From Sphingobacterium oryzagri (GTDB lineage: Bacteria > Bacteroidota > Bacteroidia > Sphingobacteriales > Sphingobacteriaceae): a stretch of DNA of 64,000 nucleotides. A program made the position numbers and the translations under genes. Shown here piece after piece: positions 52,804-62,255 of the stretch. The notes below the pieces were generated by a model that saw only the letters and a list, made by a program, of their open reading frames with translations, made no database searches and was not told the DNA's origin. The stretch spans positions 2,108,001-2,172,000 of the forward strand of contig NZ_CP117880.1 in assembly GCF_028736175.1 (NCBI RefSeq), given 5' to 3'. Within the stretch, counting starts at the first letter, position 1. The number at the start of each line of letters is the position of its first letter.

Positions 52804-54459
52804 ATGTATGGTATCTACAAAATAAAACGTGTAGGGCAGATACTTCGTATCTTGTCTAAGCATGGATTCGAAGAAATTATTTCCAGATCCAATATCGATC
52901 GTATCATTCCCGATAGCGTATTGCTATGGAATACCCATACGCGGCGCATTTTTCAAGAGGATTTTAACGTAAGGGTTCGTTTAGCAATTGAGGAGCTTGG
53001 CCCTACCTTTATCAAACTGGGACAGTTACTGAGCAGTCGGGCAGATATTATCCCGAGCGATTTAAGACAGGAATTGGTGAAACTGCAGGACGATGTGCCG
53101 GCAGAACCGATCAATCTTGCCGAGAAAATAGCACAATCGCTTGAAATCGATATCTCGGAGCATTTTGCCGCCATTGCCGAACAGCCGATGGCAGCAGCAT
53201 CTATTGCGCAGGTATATAAAGCGACCTTGATAGATGGCAAAGAAGTAATACTAAAAGTGAAGCGGGAGGGAATTAATCCCACTATTCATGCCGATCTTGA
53301 TTTTATCCTTGACTTGGTGAAGCTTCTACGAAGCAAATACGAGATCATCCAAAAAATTAACCTTTATGAAATTGTCCAGTCGTTTGCCAACTCACTACGT
53401 GGCGAGCTGTCTTTTACAAACGAGCTAAACAACATGGAGCGTTTTCGGCGCAATTTTCGGGGGAATAATCAAGTATACGTTCCAAAGACGTATCGCAATT
53501 ACTCGAATGACGAAATTTTGTGCATGGAGTTTATCGAAGGGGTCAAGCTTAACGATCTTGACGGGCTCGCCGGATATAAACTAACGCCGAAATCTATTTT
53601 ACAAAATTGTCTAGATCTCTACCTGGAGCAGGTGCTGCAGCATGGTTTTTTTCATGCCGACCCGCATCCGGGCAATGTATTGGTGAATCGCCGCGGACAA
53701 ATTGTATTTATCGATTTTGGCTCTATGGGCTTTATGATTCCGCACGACCGCGATATTATCGAAGCGATGGTAATCAATTTTTTGATGAACGATGCTAAAG
53801 ATCTGATCCGAAACATCAAGAAGCTCGCTGTCGTGCACGATATTGAAGATGAGCGACAACTGGAGCGCGATGCGTACGAAATCTTTCAAATGATCGAAGA
53901 AAATGCATTAGAGGATATCGATATAGCGATTATGCTATATAAGCTCAACAAGATATTACAGTACAACAGTATTTTGCTTCCAGATTTTGTATACCTCTTG
54001 CTCCGTGGCGTCTCCATCTTGGAAGGCACGGGCAGACAATTGGATGCTGCGCTGAATATCCCGGAAAGTATAGGGCCTTTTGCAAAAAAGATTGCCGAGC
54101 AAAAAATGTCGGCCGCGTATATCAAAAAGCAATTGCTGGAAAAAAGCAAGTTTATCAAAGAGATTTTGACCGAAGTGCCACAAGACCTGATCACGTTACT
54201 CGAGAAAACAAAATCTGATAAGCTCACGCTGAATCATAAAATACAGGAATTTGACCATATGCAATTGATTTTTCATCGCATCGGTAACAAATTTCTACTG
54301 TCGATATTGGCCATGACCTTCGGCGTCGGCGCAAGTATTTTGGCGCACGGTCGCGTTGGCTACCTGCTTTGGGGCATGCCCATTCTTTCCTGGCTCGGCT
54401 TTATTGTTAGCTTTATACTTTCGGGAACGTTGCTTATCTACTTGATTCGTAGCAAATAA
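52804..54459 (+). CDS. UbiB/ABC1 (AarF) family atypical kinase
   Basis: 551 residues. Family motifs: TFIKLGQLLSSRADIIPSDL (the KxGQ motif, near 60), AAASIAQVYKATLIDGKEVI (Ala-rich nucleotide loop), LKVKREG with the kinase Lys, HADPHPGNVL near 285 and FIDFGSMGFM near 302. Two C-terminal membrane helices (about 500-550). UbiB proteins are ATPases needed for isoprenoid quinone synthesis; Bacteroidota make menaquinone, so the exact role is open. Confidence 0.9.
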   Translation: MYGIYKIKRVGQILRILSKHGFEEIISRSNIDRIIPDSVLLWNTHTRRIFQEDFNVRVRLAIEELGPTFIKLGQLLSSRADIIPSDLRQELVKLQDDVPAEPINLAEKIAQSLEIDISEHFAAIAEQPMAAASIAQVYKATLIDGKEVILKVKREGINPTIHADLDFILDLVKLLRSKYEIIQKINLYEIVQSFANSLRGELSFTNELNNMERFRRNFRGNNQVYVPKTYRNYSNDEILCMEFIEGVKLNDLDGLAGYKLTPKSILQNCLDLYLEQVLQHGFFHADPHPGNVLVNRRGQIVFIDFGSMGFMIPHDRDIIEAMVINFLMNDAKDLIRNIKKLAVVHDIEDERQLERDAYEIFQMIEENALEDIDIAIMLYKLNKILQYNSILLPDFVYLLLRGVSILEGTGRQLDAALNIPESIGPFAKKIAEQKMSAAYIKKQLLEKSKFIKEILTEVPQDLITLLEKTKSDKLTLNHKIQEFDHMQLIFHRIGNKFLLSILAMTFGVGASILAHGRVGYLLWGMPILSWLGFIVSFILSGTLLIYLIRSK

Positions 54460-54711
54460 TAGGTTTCTTGCTAAAGGCATTTGTCATGCTTTACAAGCCT
54501 CTTAATTAAATCTCATCATATGGCGTCGCCGTAGCGGCATGTCGTTCCGGCGTCTCGTTTCGCTCCTCCGCATGGGCAGGTAAAGATAGATGCCATCGGC
54601 AGGCAATCAACGAGAGACTTCCGCAGCGTGAAGCGCAGAAATCGCTATTATCCAGCTTTCAGTTTGTATTCGCTAACCATTTTTCCTATTTTACCCTACA
54701 AACGGAAAAAC

Positions 54712-55524
54712 ATGAGAGTTATAATTTTATTTATTACAGCGTTGGGAAGCATAGTCTCGCTGTATGCACAGGAAAATGCCTACAAAACTTTGGAAAACAT
54801 AGCCTATGTCTCGGCGCCGGAATCAGACTATCAGCGTGATCAATGTAAAATGGATATCCATTATCCAAGTGCTGGGGGTAAAAAACCGATTATTTTATGG
54901 TTTCATGGCGGCGGATTGACGGGCGGACGCAAAGAGATACCAAGCTTTTTGAAAGAAAAAGGATTTGTGATTGTGGGGGTAGGTTATCGGTTTGCACCAC
55001 AGGTAAAAGTTGATGATATCATCAAAGATGCAGCAAAAGCGGTGTCTTTTATCGTGAAAAATGCCGACAAATACCATGGCGATAATCAACAGATTTTCGT
55101 TTCCGGGCATTCCGCCGGAGGCTACCTTGCGCTGATGATTGCTCTAAATAAGCAGTATCTTCAACAGGAAAACTATGATGCCGATAAACTGGCGGGTATT
55201 ATTTCGTTTAGCGGACAAGCTGTGACGCATTTTACCGCGCGAAAAGAAAAAGGGATCGATGAGAAACAGCCCACGATTGATGAATTTGCGCCACTGTATT
55301 GGGTACGGAAAGATGCACCGCCCATCGTCTTATTGTCTGGAGATCGGGAACTTGAATTACTGGGGAGATACGAAGAGAATGCTTACCTAAAACGCATGTT
55401 GGATATCGTGGGGCACCCGTATGTTAAGCTGGTAGAATTAGGCGGCTACAATCATGACATGGTGTATCCGGGTTTACCCGTTATGCTGAATGAAGTCCAG
55501 CATTTATTAAAAGCCAAGAAATAA
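54712..55524 (+). CDS. Secreted alpha/beta-hydrolase, carboxylesterase (HGG type)
   Basis: 270 residues from the ATG at 54712; the frame extends upstream but the signal peptide (MRVIILFITALGSIVSLYAQ) starts here. Oxyanion motif LWFHGGGLTGGRKE near 64, nucleophile Ser in VSGHSAGGYLAL near 128, acid in LLSGDRELEL near 207 and His in GGYNHDMVYP near 246. The set is that of hormone-sensitive-lipase-like esterases. Substrate unknown. Ends at a strong shared terminator. Confidence 0.87.
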   Translation: MRVIILFITALGSIVSLYAQENAYKTLENIAYVSAPESDYQRDQCKMDIHYPSAGGKKPIILWFHGGGLTGGRKEIPSFLKEKGFVIVGVGYRFAPQVKVDDIIKDAAKAVSFIVKNADKYHGDNQQIFVSGHSAGGYLALMIALNKQYLQQENYDADKLAGIISFSGQAVTHFTARKEKGIDEKQPTIDEFAPLYWVRKDAPPIVLLSGDRELELLGRYEENAYLKRMLDIVGHPYVKLVELGGYNHDMVYPGLPVMLNEVQHLLKAKK

Positions 55525-55526
55525 TC

Positions 55527-55566
55527 ATTATGCTAGGTATCGCCAACGCGCGATATCTAGCATAAT
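55527..55566. terminator. Bidirectional terminator between esterase and acetyltransferase
   Basis: A 17-bp stem with one G-U pair (ATTATGCTAG... with ...CTAGCATAAT) and a 6-base loop, located between two convergent stop codons. T runs are short. Confidence 0.75.
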
Positions 55567-55573
55567 TAGCTTT

Positions 55574-56185
55574 CTAATCTGCCGCTTCGGGCATGCGCTC
55601 GTCTTTGTAATAGTATAACTTATCGTTTTCAGTAATGTTCCGGATGACGCGACAGGGGTTACCTACGGCAACGACATTTTCGGGAATGTCTTTGGTGACC
55701 ACAGAGCCAGCTCCAATAACGGTATTTTTACCAATCGTGACACCAGGATTAACGACAGTATTACCGCCAATCCATACGTTGTCCTCGATCGTGATAGGCT
55801 TGGCATATTCCCAACCGGCCGTGCGCGGTTCGTGATGAATAGGATGCCCGGCTGTAAATAGCGATACATTTGGCCCAATCATCACATTATCACCAATTTT
55901 CACAGGTGCACAATCTAGAATAGTTAGGTTAAAATTAGCGTAAAAATTATCGCCTAAGAAGATGTTGTATCCATAATCACAGCGAAATGGCGGCTCAATA
56001 AAAAACAGATTGGTACTGGCACCAAATAGTTTTTTTAACAACTGGTTGCGCTGTTTGATTTTGGATGGTTCCAAATTGTTGTATGTATATAATTGCTCTT
56101 TGGCATATTGTCGCTCCTCGAAAAGCTCTTTGCCCATTGCTTGGTACACCTCGCCAGCAATCATTTTCTCTTTGGATGATTTCAT
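55574..56185 (-). CDS. Sugar O-acetyltransferase, left-handed beta-helix (maltose acetyltransferase type)
   Basis: 203 residues. N-terminal Mac domain (MIAGEVYQAMGKELFEERQY), then hexapeptide repeats (VKIGDNVMIGPNVSLFTAGH with the catalytic His, ITIEDNVWIGGNTVVNPG, VTIGKNTVIGAGSVVTKDIP). It transfers acetyl from acetyl-CoA to a sugar such as maltose or glucose. Full length and single gene. Confidence 0.92.
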   Translation of the reverse strand: MKSSKEKMIAGEVYQAMGKELFEERQYAKEQLYTYNNLEPSKIKQRNQLLKKLFGASTNLFFIEPPFRCDYGYNIFLGDNFYANFNLTILDCAPVKIGDNVMIGPNVSLFTAGHPIHHEPRTAGWEYAKPITIEDNVWIGGNTVVNPGVTIGKNTVIGAGSVVTKDIPENVVAVGNPCRVIRNITENDKLYYYKDERMPEAAD

Positions 56186-56228
56186 GATTTAAATTTAACC
56201 CGAAATATACATAAAAATATGGGTATCG

Positions 56229-56236
56229 TATTTTTG
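56229..56236 (+). promoter_or_regulatory. -7 element (TATTTTTG) for the GT4 gene
   Basis: Exact TAnnTTTG, 50 bp before the ATG at 56287, with AGGAGA about 9 bp before the start as a good ribosome site. Confidence 0.45.
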
Positions 56237-56286
56237 TAAAAACAAAAAGGCTGTTTTATCGATTCTCCTAGCAGAGGAGACTTACC

Positions 56287-58545
56287 ATGAAAATAGCTTA
56301 TATCAGTACCTATACACCACGCCTGTGCGGGATCGCGACGTTTACTAAAGATTTACTTGCCGCAATGGAATACAACGACAATCAGCAGGTGCTCGAGCAG
56401 CACGTATTTGCTGTTTCGGATAGCGTCAACGTTTACGATTATCCGATGGAAGTGGTGTTTGAAATTGCGCAGCAGCGGCATGCTGACTATGTAGGCGCTG
56501 CAAAAATCATGAATAGCGGTGGCTATGATCTTTGTGTGCTCGAGCATGAGTATGGCATTTACGGTGGAAATAGCGGGGTGTATATTTTGTCTTTACTGCA
56601 TAAGTTAACTATTCCGGTAGTCGTCAATCTGCATACCGTGTTGGATAATCCATCGGCTGATGAACGCGAAATTCTAAAGTCGATTGCCGCAAAAGCCGAC
56701 AAACTCGTCGTGATGTCTGCCTATGCGGTAGATATTTTGCAAGAGGTATACCACATTCCGTTAGCGAAGATCGTGGTCATACCGCATGGCGTGCCTCATT
56801 TTCCTAACGATCAACAAACGGCTAAAGCATTATTGGGCTTAGCTGATAAGAAAATCTTGCTCACCTTCGGCTTTCTTGGTCACAGCAAAGGTATAGATTT
56901 GGTTTTACGCGCACTTCCATCCGTACTGGCTGCGGCGCCGGATTTAGTCTATTTAATCGTTGGAAAAACGCATCCATCGATCGTACAGCAAGAGGGTGAG
57001 GTGTATCGGCAGCAATTAGAAAATCTGGTTGATGAACTAGGAATCGCGGCGCAGGTGCAGTTTGTAGATCAATTTGTAGACGAAGAGGGCTTGACAAATT
57101 ACCTTTCGGCCTGCGATGCATATATCACGCCTTATCGTAATGAAGCACAGATGACGAGTGGAACCTTAGCCTACGCTGTTGGCGCGGGAGCTGCTGTGGT
57201 GTCGACACCGTATTGGCATGCCAAGGAATTGTTGAAAGATGGGCGTGGACTGTTTGTCGATTTTGAAGATACGAAGAGCATTGCGGCAACCTTGCAACGC
57301 TTGTTTACTGACGCTGCGTATCTTAAAGAGGTAAGACAGCGCGTGGCGCACGAGAAGCATCGCTTATCCTGGAAAAAACTTGCGTCCAACTATCGCGAAA
57401 CTTTTATGCAGGTAAGACAGGATTACCTGTTTTCCGACGATAGTTTAGCTGCCGAGCGGTACACCATGCCGCCAATGGATATGCAGCATATCCGCAGGTT
57501 AACCAATCAGGTCGGAATTGTGCAACACGCGACTTATGCTACGCCAAATCATCATCATGGCTATTGTCTGGATGACAATGCGCGCGCTTTGATCCTGGCA
57601 CTCATGCTAGGGAAGGAGCAATGGACGACTGAACTGGACGAATTGGTATCAGTTTACATTAGCTATATTTATTACGCCCAGCGTGAAGACGGATTGTTTA
57701 AGAATTTTATGAGCTTTGATAACCGCTTTCTAGAAGAAATCGGTTCTGAAGATGCTTTCGGTCGTGCGATATGGGCCTTAGGCTACCTCGTCGCTTCGAG
57801 AAGTAAGGAAAGTTATAAACAGATCGGCAAAGAGATGTTTATGCGCGCTGTGCCACACTTTAAGACCTTTCGCTCCCTGCGCGCAGTGGCTTACGTGGTA
57901 CTCGGCTTGACGCATTACCTGGAAGAGCAGCCGCAAAACAAGGAACTCCGTGCGGAGCTGCAAACCTTGGTGTCGTTTATGATGGCAGAATACCGAAGTA
58001 ACAGCGATACCAATTGGCATTGGTTTGAAAAAATAGTATCCTACGATAACGCCATTCTTCCGTTAGCGATGTTTCGCGCGCATCGATTCTTGCAGGATGA
58101 ATCGCTTGCGGAAGTGGCATTGGCTACCGCAGGTTTTCTAGACCGTATTTTGTTTCGTGATGGCAATTTGTCACTGATAGGCAACGAAGGATGGTATCAG
58201 GAAGCGGGCATTTTTGCACAATTCGGACAGCAACCTATCGAAGTATATTCGACTATGTTGCTGTATGAAGCGTGGTATAGCTTTACCGATAATGCACATT
58301 ATCTAGACCGTATAAAAACCACTTACGAATGGTTTTTGGGTAACAACGACTTACACTTATCGCTTTACGATGCCGAATCGGGCGGATGTTGCGACGGGCT
58401 CGAGGCTTATGGAGTAAACAGAAATCAGGGAGCCGAAAGCAGTATCACGTTTTGGTTAGCGAGCGCGCATATGCAGCGCGCTCTGGCAGCTTACCCGGCG
58501 TTACAAAGCTCGTTTAACAAATCGTTGAGATTGACCGTTGCATAG
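56287..58545 (+). CDS. GT4 glycosyltransferase fused to an alpha/alpha-toroid domain
   Basis: 752 residues. Residues 1-385 are a GT-B GT4 enzyme: YISTYTPRLCGIATFTKDLL at the start, VVVNLHTVL, VVIPHGVPHF near 162, GFLGHSKGIDLVLRALP near 197, and the donor-site segment PYRNEAQMTSGTLAYAVGAG near 282. Residues 400-752 are helical with alpha/alpha-barrel traits (HHHGYCLDDNARALILALML, ENF-like FKNFMSFDNRFLEEIGSEDA). The tail overlaps the convergent GH130 gene by 55 bp. The pair suggests synthesis and phosphorolysis of a mannoside, which is inference. Confidence 0.85.
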   Translation: MKIAYISTYTPRLCGIATFTKDLLAAMEYNDNQQVLEQHVFAVSDSVNVYDYPMEVVFEIAQQRHADYVGAAKIMNSGGYDLCVLEHEYGIYGGNSGVYILSLLHKLTIPVVVNLHTVLDNPSADEREILKSIAAKADKLVVMSAYAVDILQEVYHIPLAKIVVIPHGVPHFPNDQQTAKALLGLADKKILLTFGFLGHSKGIDLVLRALPSVLAAAPDLVYLIVGKTHPSIVQQEGEVYRQQLENLVDELGIAAQVQFVDQFVDEEGLTNYLSACDAYITPYRNEAQMTSGTLAYAVGAGAAVVSTPYWHAKELLKDGRGLFVDFEDTKSIAATLQRLFTDAAYLKEVRQRVAHEKHRLSWKKLASNYRETFMQVRQDYLFSDDSLAAERYTMPPMDMQHIRRLTNQVGIVQHATYATPNHHHGYCLDDNARALILALMLGKEQWTTELDELVSVYISYIYYAQREDGLFKNFMSFDNRFLEEIGSEDAFGRAIWALGYLVASRSKESYKQIGKEMFMRAVPHFKTFRSLRAVAYVVLGLTHYLEEQPQNKELRAELQTLVSFMMAEYRSNSDTNWHWFEKIVSYDNAILPLAMFRAHRFLQDESLAEVALATAGFLDRILFRDGNLSLIGNEGWYQEAGIFAQFGQQPIEVYSTMLLYEAWYSFTDNAHYLDRIKTTYEWFLGNNDLHLSLYDAESGGCCDGLEAYGVNRNQGAESSITFWLASAHMQRALAAYPALQSSFNKSLRLTVA

Positions 58546-59960
58546 GTCGACGCATAGTCAGACAATGCATAAGGAATGATCAAATGGCCGTTGTGCACCA
58601 TCTGTCCGCAAGAGTATACCACATTTGGTACGTAGCCTTCGCGCTCTGCTGCGTTGGGCGAGAGGATAGGGTGCTTCAAGCGGCCAATGATTTTTGTCGG
58701 ATCCTCGAGATCTAACAGCGTAGCGCTGAGCGTGTACATGCGCATCGGGCCTACGCTGTGCGTAATCATCAACCAACCTTTTTCTGTCTCGATCGGCGAT
58801 CCACAATTACCCAATTGTATAAATTCCCACGGTTCTTGTGGTTCGCTAAGCAATATAATATCTTCATGCCAATTGGTAATGTTGTCTGAAAACGATATAT
58901 AGTTGTTCTCTCCATCTACCCGGCATAACATCGCATATTTACCGTTTATTTTGCGTGGGAAGAGTGCTGCTCCTTTATTGGCTATCTTGCCATTGATAGG
59001 TTGCACTTTAAAATTGATAAAATCTTTGGTAGAAAGCAGTTTGGGTAAAATAGAAAACCCATCATAAGCGGTGTACGTGGCGTAATAGGTGATTCGTCCT
59101 TTTTCATCGGTAAATTTCACAAACCGGGCGTCTTCGATTCCGCGTATTTCGGTTTCTGCAATAGGGAAGATAACGCGTTCAGAAATTGCCGTATCAAGCG
59201 AATAGCTCATTTCGTAGTGTGATGAGGCTAACCATTGCATTTGATTGGCCAGCGTGTCGCTGTCTACGCTGAGCGTGTTTTCCTCTTTTATTTCTTTGAT
59301 AAATTTACGAAGCTCCTCATACGTAAAGTTTTCGGCCAACTTTTTCTCAATGATAGCCAGCATCTCTTCTTCCGGGGCGTGCAATGCAGATAGTTTTGCG
59401 ATAAAATCGCTCTTTTCGTATTGATGGCTCTTGATTTGTTTTGGTTTTTCCAAAAGCCGGCCTACTTCATCCAGTTGGATATCCAGGTTTTTATCAATAA
59501 TACCTGAACGGAAAACAATCGACGAGACGTGGCCTTCACCGGTAGCACGGAAACTCAGGATAATGCGTTTTTCACCTTCGCGAAGTTGCGACTGGTCTAC
59601 ATCTTCCACGATAGAAGGGTTGAAGAAAGCGGCGGCTTCTATAGAATATTCCATGGTAAAATAGGCACCGATAATCAAGCGTTCTTTATAGGTGATTTCC
59701 TGATCGCTAAGGTGTAATTTTTTAATCATCGGCGCCACGCGCTTAAAGTTTTTTTCCAAGATGGAAACCACGCTACGATGTCTTTTAGAAAAATTCCGTA
59801 AAATTTGATGAAGCAACTCGGTTTGGCGGTGCCGTGGCAGACCAATAATACGGTTGATGATTTTTATGGATCGTTCTTCACTTAATTGGAAGAATCGGGC
59901 TAATACTCTTTTAGAATCGGGACTAAAAATGATCGGTTTTCGCTCTACTTGTACAGACAT
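58491..59960 (-). CDS. GH130 mannoside phosphorylase with long N-terminal domain
   Basis: 489 residues from the ATG at 59960; an earlier frame start at 60062 reaches into the pepD promoter. The N-terminal 165 residues are helical. The five-bladed propeller carries GH130 motifs: EIRGIEDARFVKF near 285, TYTAYDG near 305, ANKGAALFPRKI, QLGNCGSPIETEKGWLMITH near 395, and EREGYVPNVVYSCG near 450. The family phosphorolyses beta-mannosides to mannose-1-phosphate. The linkage (beta-1,2 or beta-1,4) cannot be read from the sequence. Confidence 0.9.
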   Translation of the reverse strand: MSVQVERKPIIFSPDSKRVLARFFQLSEERSIKIINRIIGLPRHRQTELLHQILRNFSKRHRSVVSILEKNFKRVAPMIKKLHLSDQEITYKERLIIGAYFTMEYSIEAAAFFNPSIVEDVDQSQLREGEKRIILSFRATGEGHVSSIVFRSGIIDKNLDIQLDEVGRLLEKPKQIKSHQYEKSDFIAKLSALHAPEEEMLAIIEKKLAENFTYEELRKFIKEIKEENTLSVDSDTLANQMQWLASSHYEMSYSLDTAISERVIFPIAETEIRGIEDARFVKFTDEKGRITYYATYTAYDGFSILPKLLSTKDFINFKVQPINGKIANKGAALFPRKINGKYAMLCRVDGENNYISFSDNITNWHEDIILLSEPQEPWEFIQLGNCGSPIETEKGWLMITHSVGPMRMYTLSATLLDLEDPTKIIGRLKHPILSPNAAEREGYVPNVVYSCGQMVHNGHLIIPYALSDYASTYATVNLNDLLNELCNAG

Positions 59961-60044
59961 ATCGATTTTTTCTATATATAAGCGTTGCCAGGCTAAAATT
60001 GTTTTGAAAGAAGTTGTAACAAGCTGTTTGTCTCGGAGAATGCT

Positions 60045-60052
60045 TATTTTTG
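60045..60052 (+). promoter_or_regulatory. -7 element (TATTTTTG) for pepD
   Basis: Exact TAnnTTTG, 22 bp before the ATG at 60075. Confidence 0.45.
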
Positions 60053-60074
60053 GCTGGAACAAAAACGAAACACT

Positions 60075-61526
60075 ATGTTAGAGGAATTAGAACCGAAGGC
60101 GGTTTGGACGCATTTTGAGGCGTTAAATGCGGTTCCGCGGGCTTCAAAAAACGAAGATCGTGTTATCCAGTTTATGCTAGATTTTGGTGCCGGACTAGGG
60201 CTGGAAGCGGTGCGTGACGCAGTCGGAAACGTGATTATCCGTAAGCCGGCGACTGCTGGAATGGAGAATCGGAAAACGGTTGTGCTGCAGTCGCACCTGG
60301 ATATGGTACATCAAAAAAATAATGATACGCAATTTGACTTTGATACACAGGGTATTGCAATGTATATCGATTCCGACTGGGTTCGTGCTGCGGGCACTAC
60401 GCTGGGCGCAGATAACGGGATAGGTGTGGCCGCCATTATGGGTTTGCTCGCCTCATCCAGCATTCCGCATCCGACCATCGAAGCTTTGTTTACCATTGAT
60501 GAAGAAACGGGAATGACTGGTGCAAAAGGTTTGCAGGGCGGTCTCCTCGATGGCGAGATCTTATTAAATTTGGATACCGAAGAAGATACCGAGATTGATA
60601 TCGGTTGTGCTGGCGGCGTAGATGTTACCGCACGTTTGTCGTACCAAGCGGAAGAAGCTGCTGCGGATGCCATCTTTTACCGTCTAACGGTCAAGGGATT
60701 GCAAGGCGGACACTCTGGAATGGAAATTCATAAAGGTTTAGGAAATGCTAACAAAATTTTAACGCGACTACTTCATCGCTTGGAGCCCTTGGGCTTACGC
60801 CTGGCAGCGATTGATGGTGGTGGCTTACGAAATGCGATTCCGCGCGAAGCGGTAGCAATTGTCGCTTTTGCACATACAAACGAAGCCGGATTGCAAACAA
60901 CCGTCGCTAGCGAGGTAACAGCCATACAGAAAGAGTTAGCAACGGTAGATCCCGGTCTCGTTATCCAACTGGAAGAAACCTCGCAACATCCATCAACCGT
61001 ATTGCCTTTGGTTACGCAAAGCCGACTCATCCGGGCGTTATATGCTGTACCAAATGGTGTGTATCGCATGAGTGCTGATTTCGCGGGGCTTGTGGAGACA
61101 TCAAACAATGTGGCTCGGGTTTCGGTAAACGAGGGTGAGATCGTCATCAAATGTTTGACGCGCTCGTCAGTAGAATCGTCTAAGGTGGATTTGGCGACAG
61201 CAATAAAAAGCTGCTTCGAGCTGATGGATGCTGAGGTAACGTTTTCTGGTGAATATCCAGGTTGGACACCTAACCCACATTCAGAAATTTTAGCGGTATT
61301 GAAAGATACGTATACGCAATTGTTTGGCGAGGAGCCAGCTGTAGAGGCTTGTCATGCAGGTTTAGAGTGTGGTATCCTCGGTACCAACTATCCGGCGATG
61401 GATATGATCTCTTTCGGACCGACCATCAAAGGTGCGCATTCGCCGCAAGAGCGCGTGTCCATCTCTTCGGTACAAAAATTTTGGAAGTTTTTACTGGCTG
61501 TGCTGAACAGTACGCCAAGCCGCTAA
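60075..61526 (+). CDS. pepD: Aminoacyl-histidine dipeptidase (cytosol non-specific dipeptidase, M20)
   Basis: 483 residues. Metal-site motifs: LQSHLDMVHQK near 77 with His and Asp, TLGADNGIGVAA near 115 with the bridging Asp, DEETGMTGAKGLQGG near 146 with the catalytic Glu, NLDTEEDTEIDIGCAGG near 170, and ACHAGLECGILG near 430. It cleaves Xaa-His and other dipeptides with two zinc ions. Full length, own promoter and terminator. Confidence 0.95.
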   Translation: MLEELEPKAVWTHFEALNAVPRASKNEDRVIQFMLDFGAGLGLEAVRDAVGNVIIRKPATAGMENRKTVVLQSHLDMVHQKNNDTQFDFDTQGIAMYIDSDWVRAAGTTLGADNGIGVAAIMGLLASSSIPHPTIEALFTIDEETGMTGAKGLQGGLLDGEILLNLDTEEDTEIDIGCAGGVDVTARLSYQAEEAAADAIFYRLTVKGLQGGHSGMEIHKGLGNANKILTRLLHRLEPLGLRLAAIDGGGLRNAIPREAVAIVAFAHTNEAGLQTTVASEVTAIQKELATVDPGLVIQLEETSQHPSTVLPLVTQSRLIRALYAVPNGVYRMSADFAGLVETSNNVARVSVNEGEIVIKCLTRSSVESSKVDLATAIKSCFELMDAEVTFSGEYPGWTPNPHSEILAVLKDTYTQLFGEEPAVEACHAGLECGILGTNYPAMDMISFGPTIKGAHSPQERVSISSVQKFWKFLLAVLNSTPSR

Positions 61527-61549
61527 TGCAAAAAATCGAAATTGAATAA

Positions 61550-61582
61550 AAAAGGGACTTCCATTGCTGGAACGTCCCTTTT
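61550..61582. terminator. Bidirectional terminator between pepD and the nitroreductase gene
   Basis: AAAAGGGAC...GTCCCTTTT with inner stem TTCCA/TGGAA and loop TTGC, one unpaired C. It has T runs on both strands and lies between convergent stops. Confidence 0.85.
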
Positions 61583-61620
61583 CGCTTTGTTTCAATATAT
61601 TGTTTAGTGTATTGTATTGT

Positions 61621-62253
61621 CTAGCTAAGATTAAGCACAAAATCTTCTTTTGCGAAGCGTACTTTTTTCAGGTTGACCAACCAATCGTTTTCGTTGTCAC
61701 GGTAGCCTAAAGCTAATATAGTAACTGATTTTAAACCGAAACTGGCTAAGTCCAACAATTGATCTAACGCTGCGCTATCAAAACCTTCCATCGGTGTGGC
61801 ATCTACTTTCTGTTCGGCTGCAGCAGCTATGGCTAAACCAAAACCAATGTAGGCCTGGCGGGCAGCATGTTCGAAATGTTGCTGCGTCGTTTGTTGTTGG
61901 AACTTGCTAAAAAGTTGGTTTTTATAATCATCCGCAAATCCTTTAGGCAAACCACGCTCATTTTCCTGTTGTTCAAAAACAGTATCAACGCGTTCTTTGG
62001 TGTATTCATCGTATGCAGCAAAAACTAACAAATGCGACGCATCCACGATTTGACTTTGGTTATAAGCTATCGGCTGTATTTTAGCTTTTAAAGCCGGATC
62101 CGTAATCTCAATCACTCTAAAGGGGTGCAAGCCCGATGAAGTTGGCGCCAGGCGTGCGGCCTCGGTGATGTAATCTACTTTTGTTTGTTCTACGGCTACG
62201 CCATTCATCTTTTTTGTAGCATAACGCCACTGTAAATCTTCTAATAAGCTCAT
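61621..62253 (-). CDS. Nitroreductase-family NAD(P)H oxidoreductase (NfsB-like)
   Basis: 210 residues. FMN-binding starts: DLQWRYATKKM near 7, EAARLAPTSSGLHPFRVI near 31-48, and the C-terminal SFGLKSVTILALGYRDNEND near 172 with the family GY/GxR element. These dimeric flavoproteins reduce nitro compounds or quinones. It starts 2 bp after the TetR stop, so it is in that operon and probably under its control. Confidence 0.92.
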   Translation of the reverse strand: MSLLEDLQWRYATKKMNGVAVEQTKVDYITEAARLAPTSSGLHPFRVIEITDPALKAKIQPIAYNQSQIVDASHLLVFAAYDEYTKERVDTVFEQQENERGLPKGFADDYKNQLFSKFQQQTTQQHFEHAARQAYIGFGLAIAAAAEQKVDATPMEGFDSAALDQLLDLASFGLKSVTILALGYRDNENDWLVNLKKVRFAKEDFVLNLS

Positions 62254-62255
62254 TT

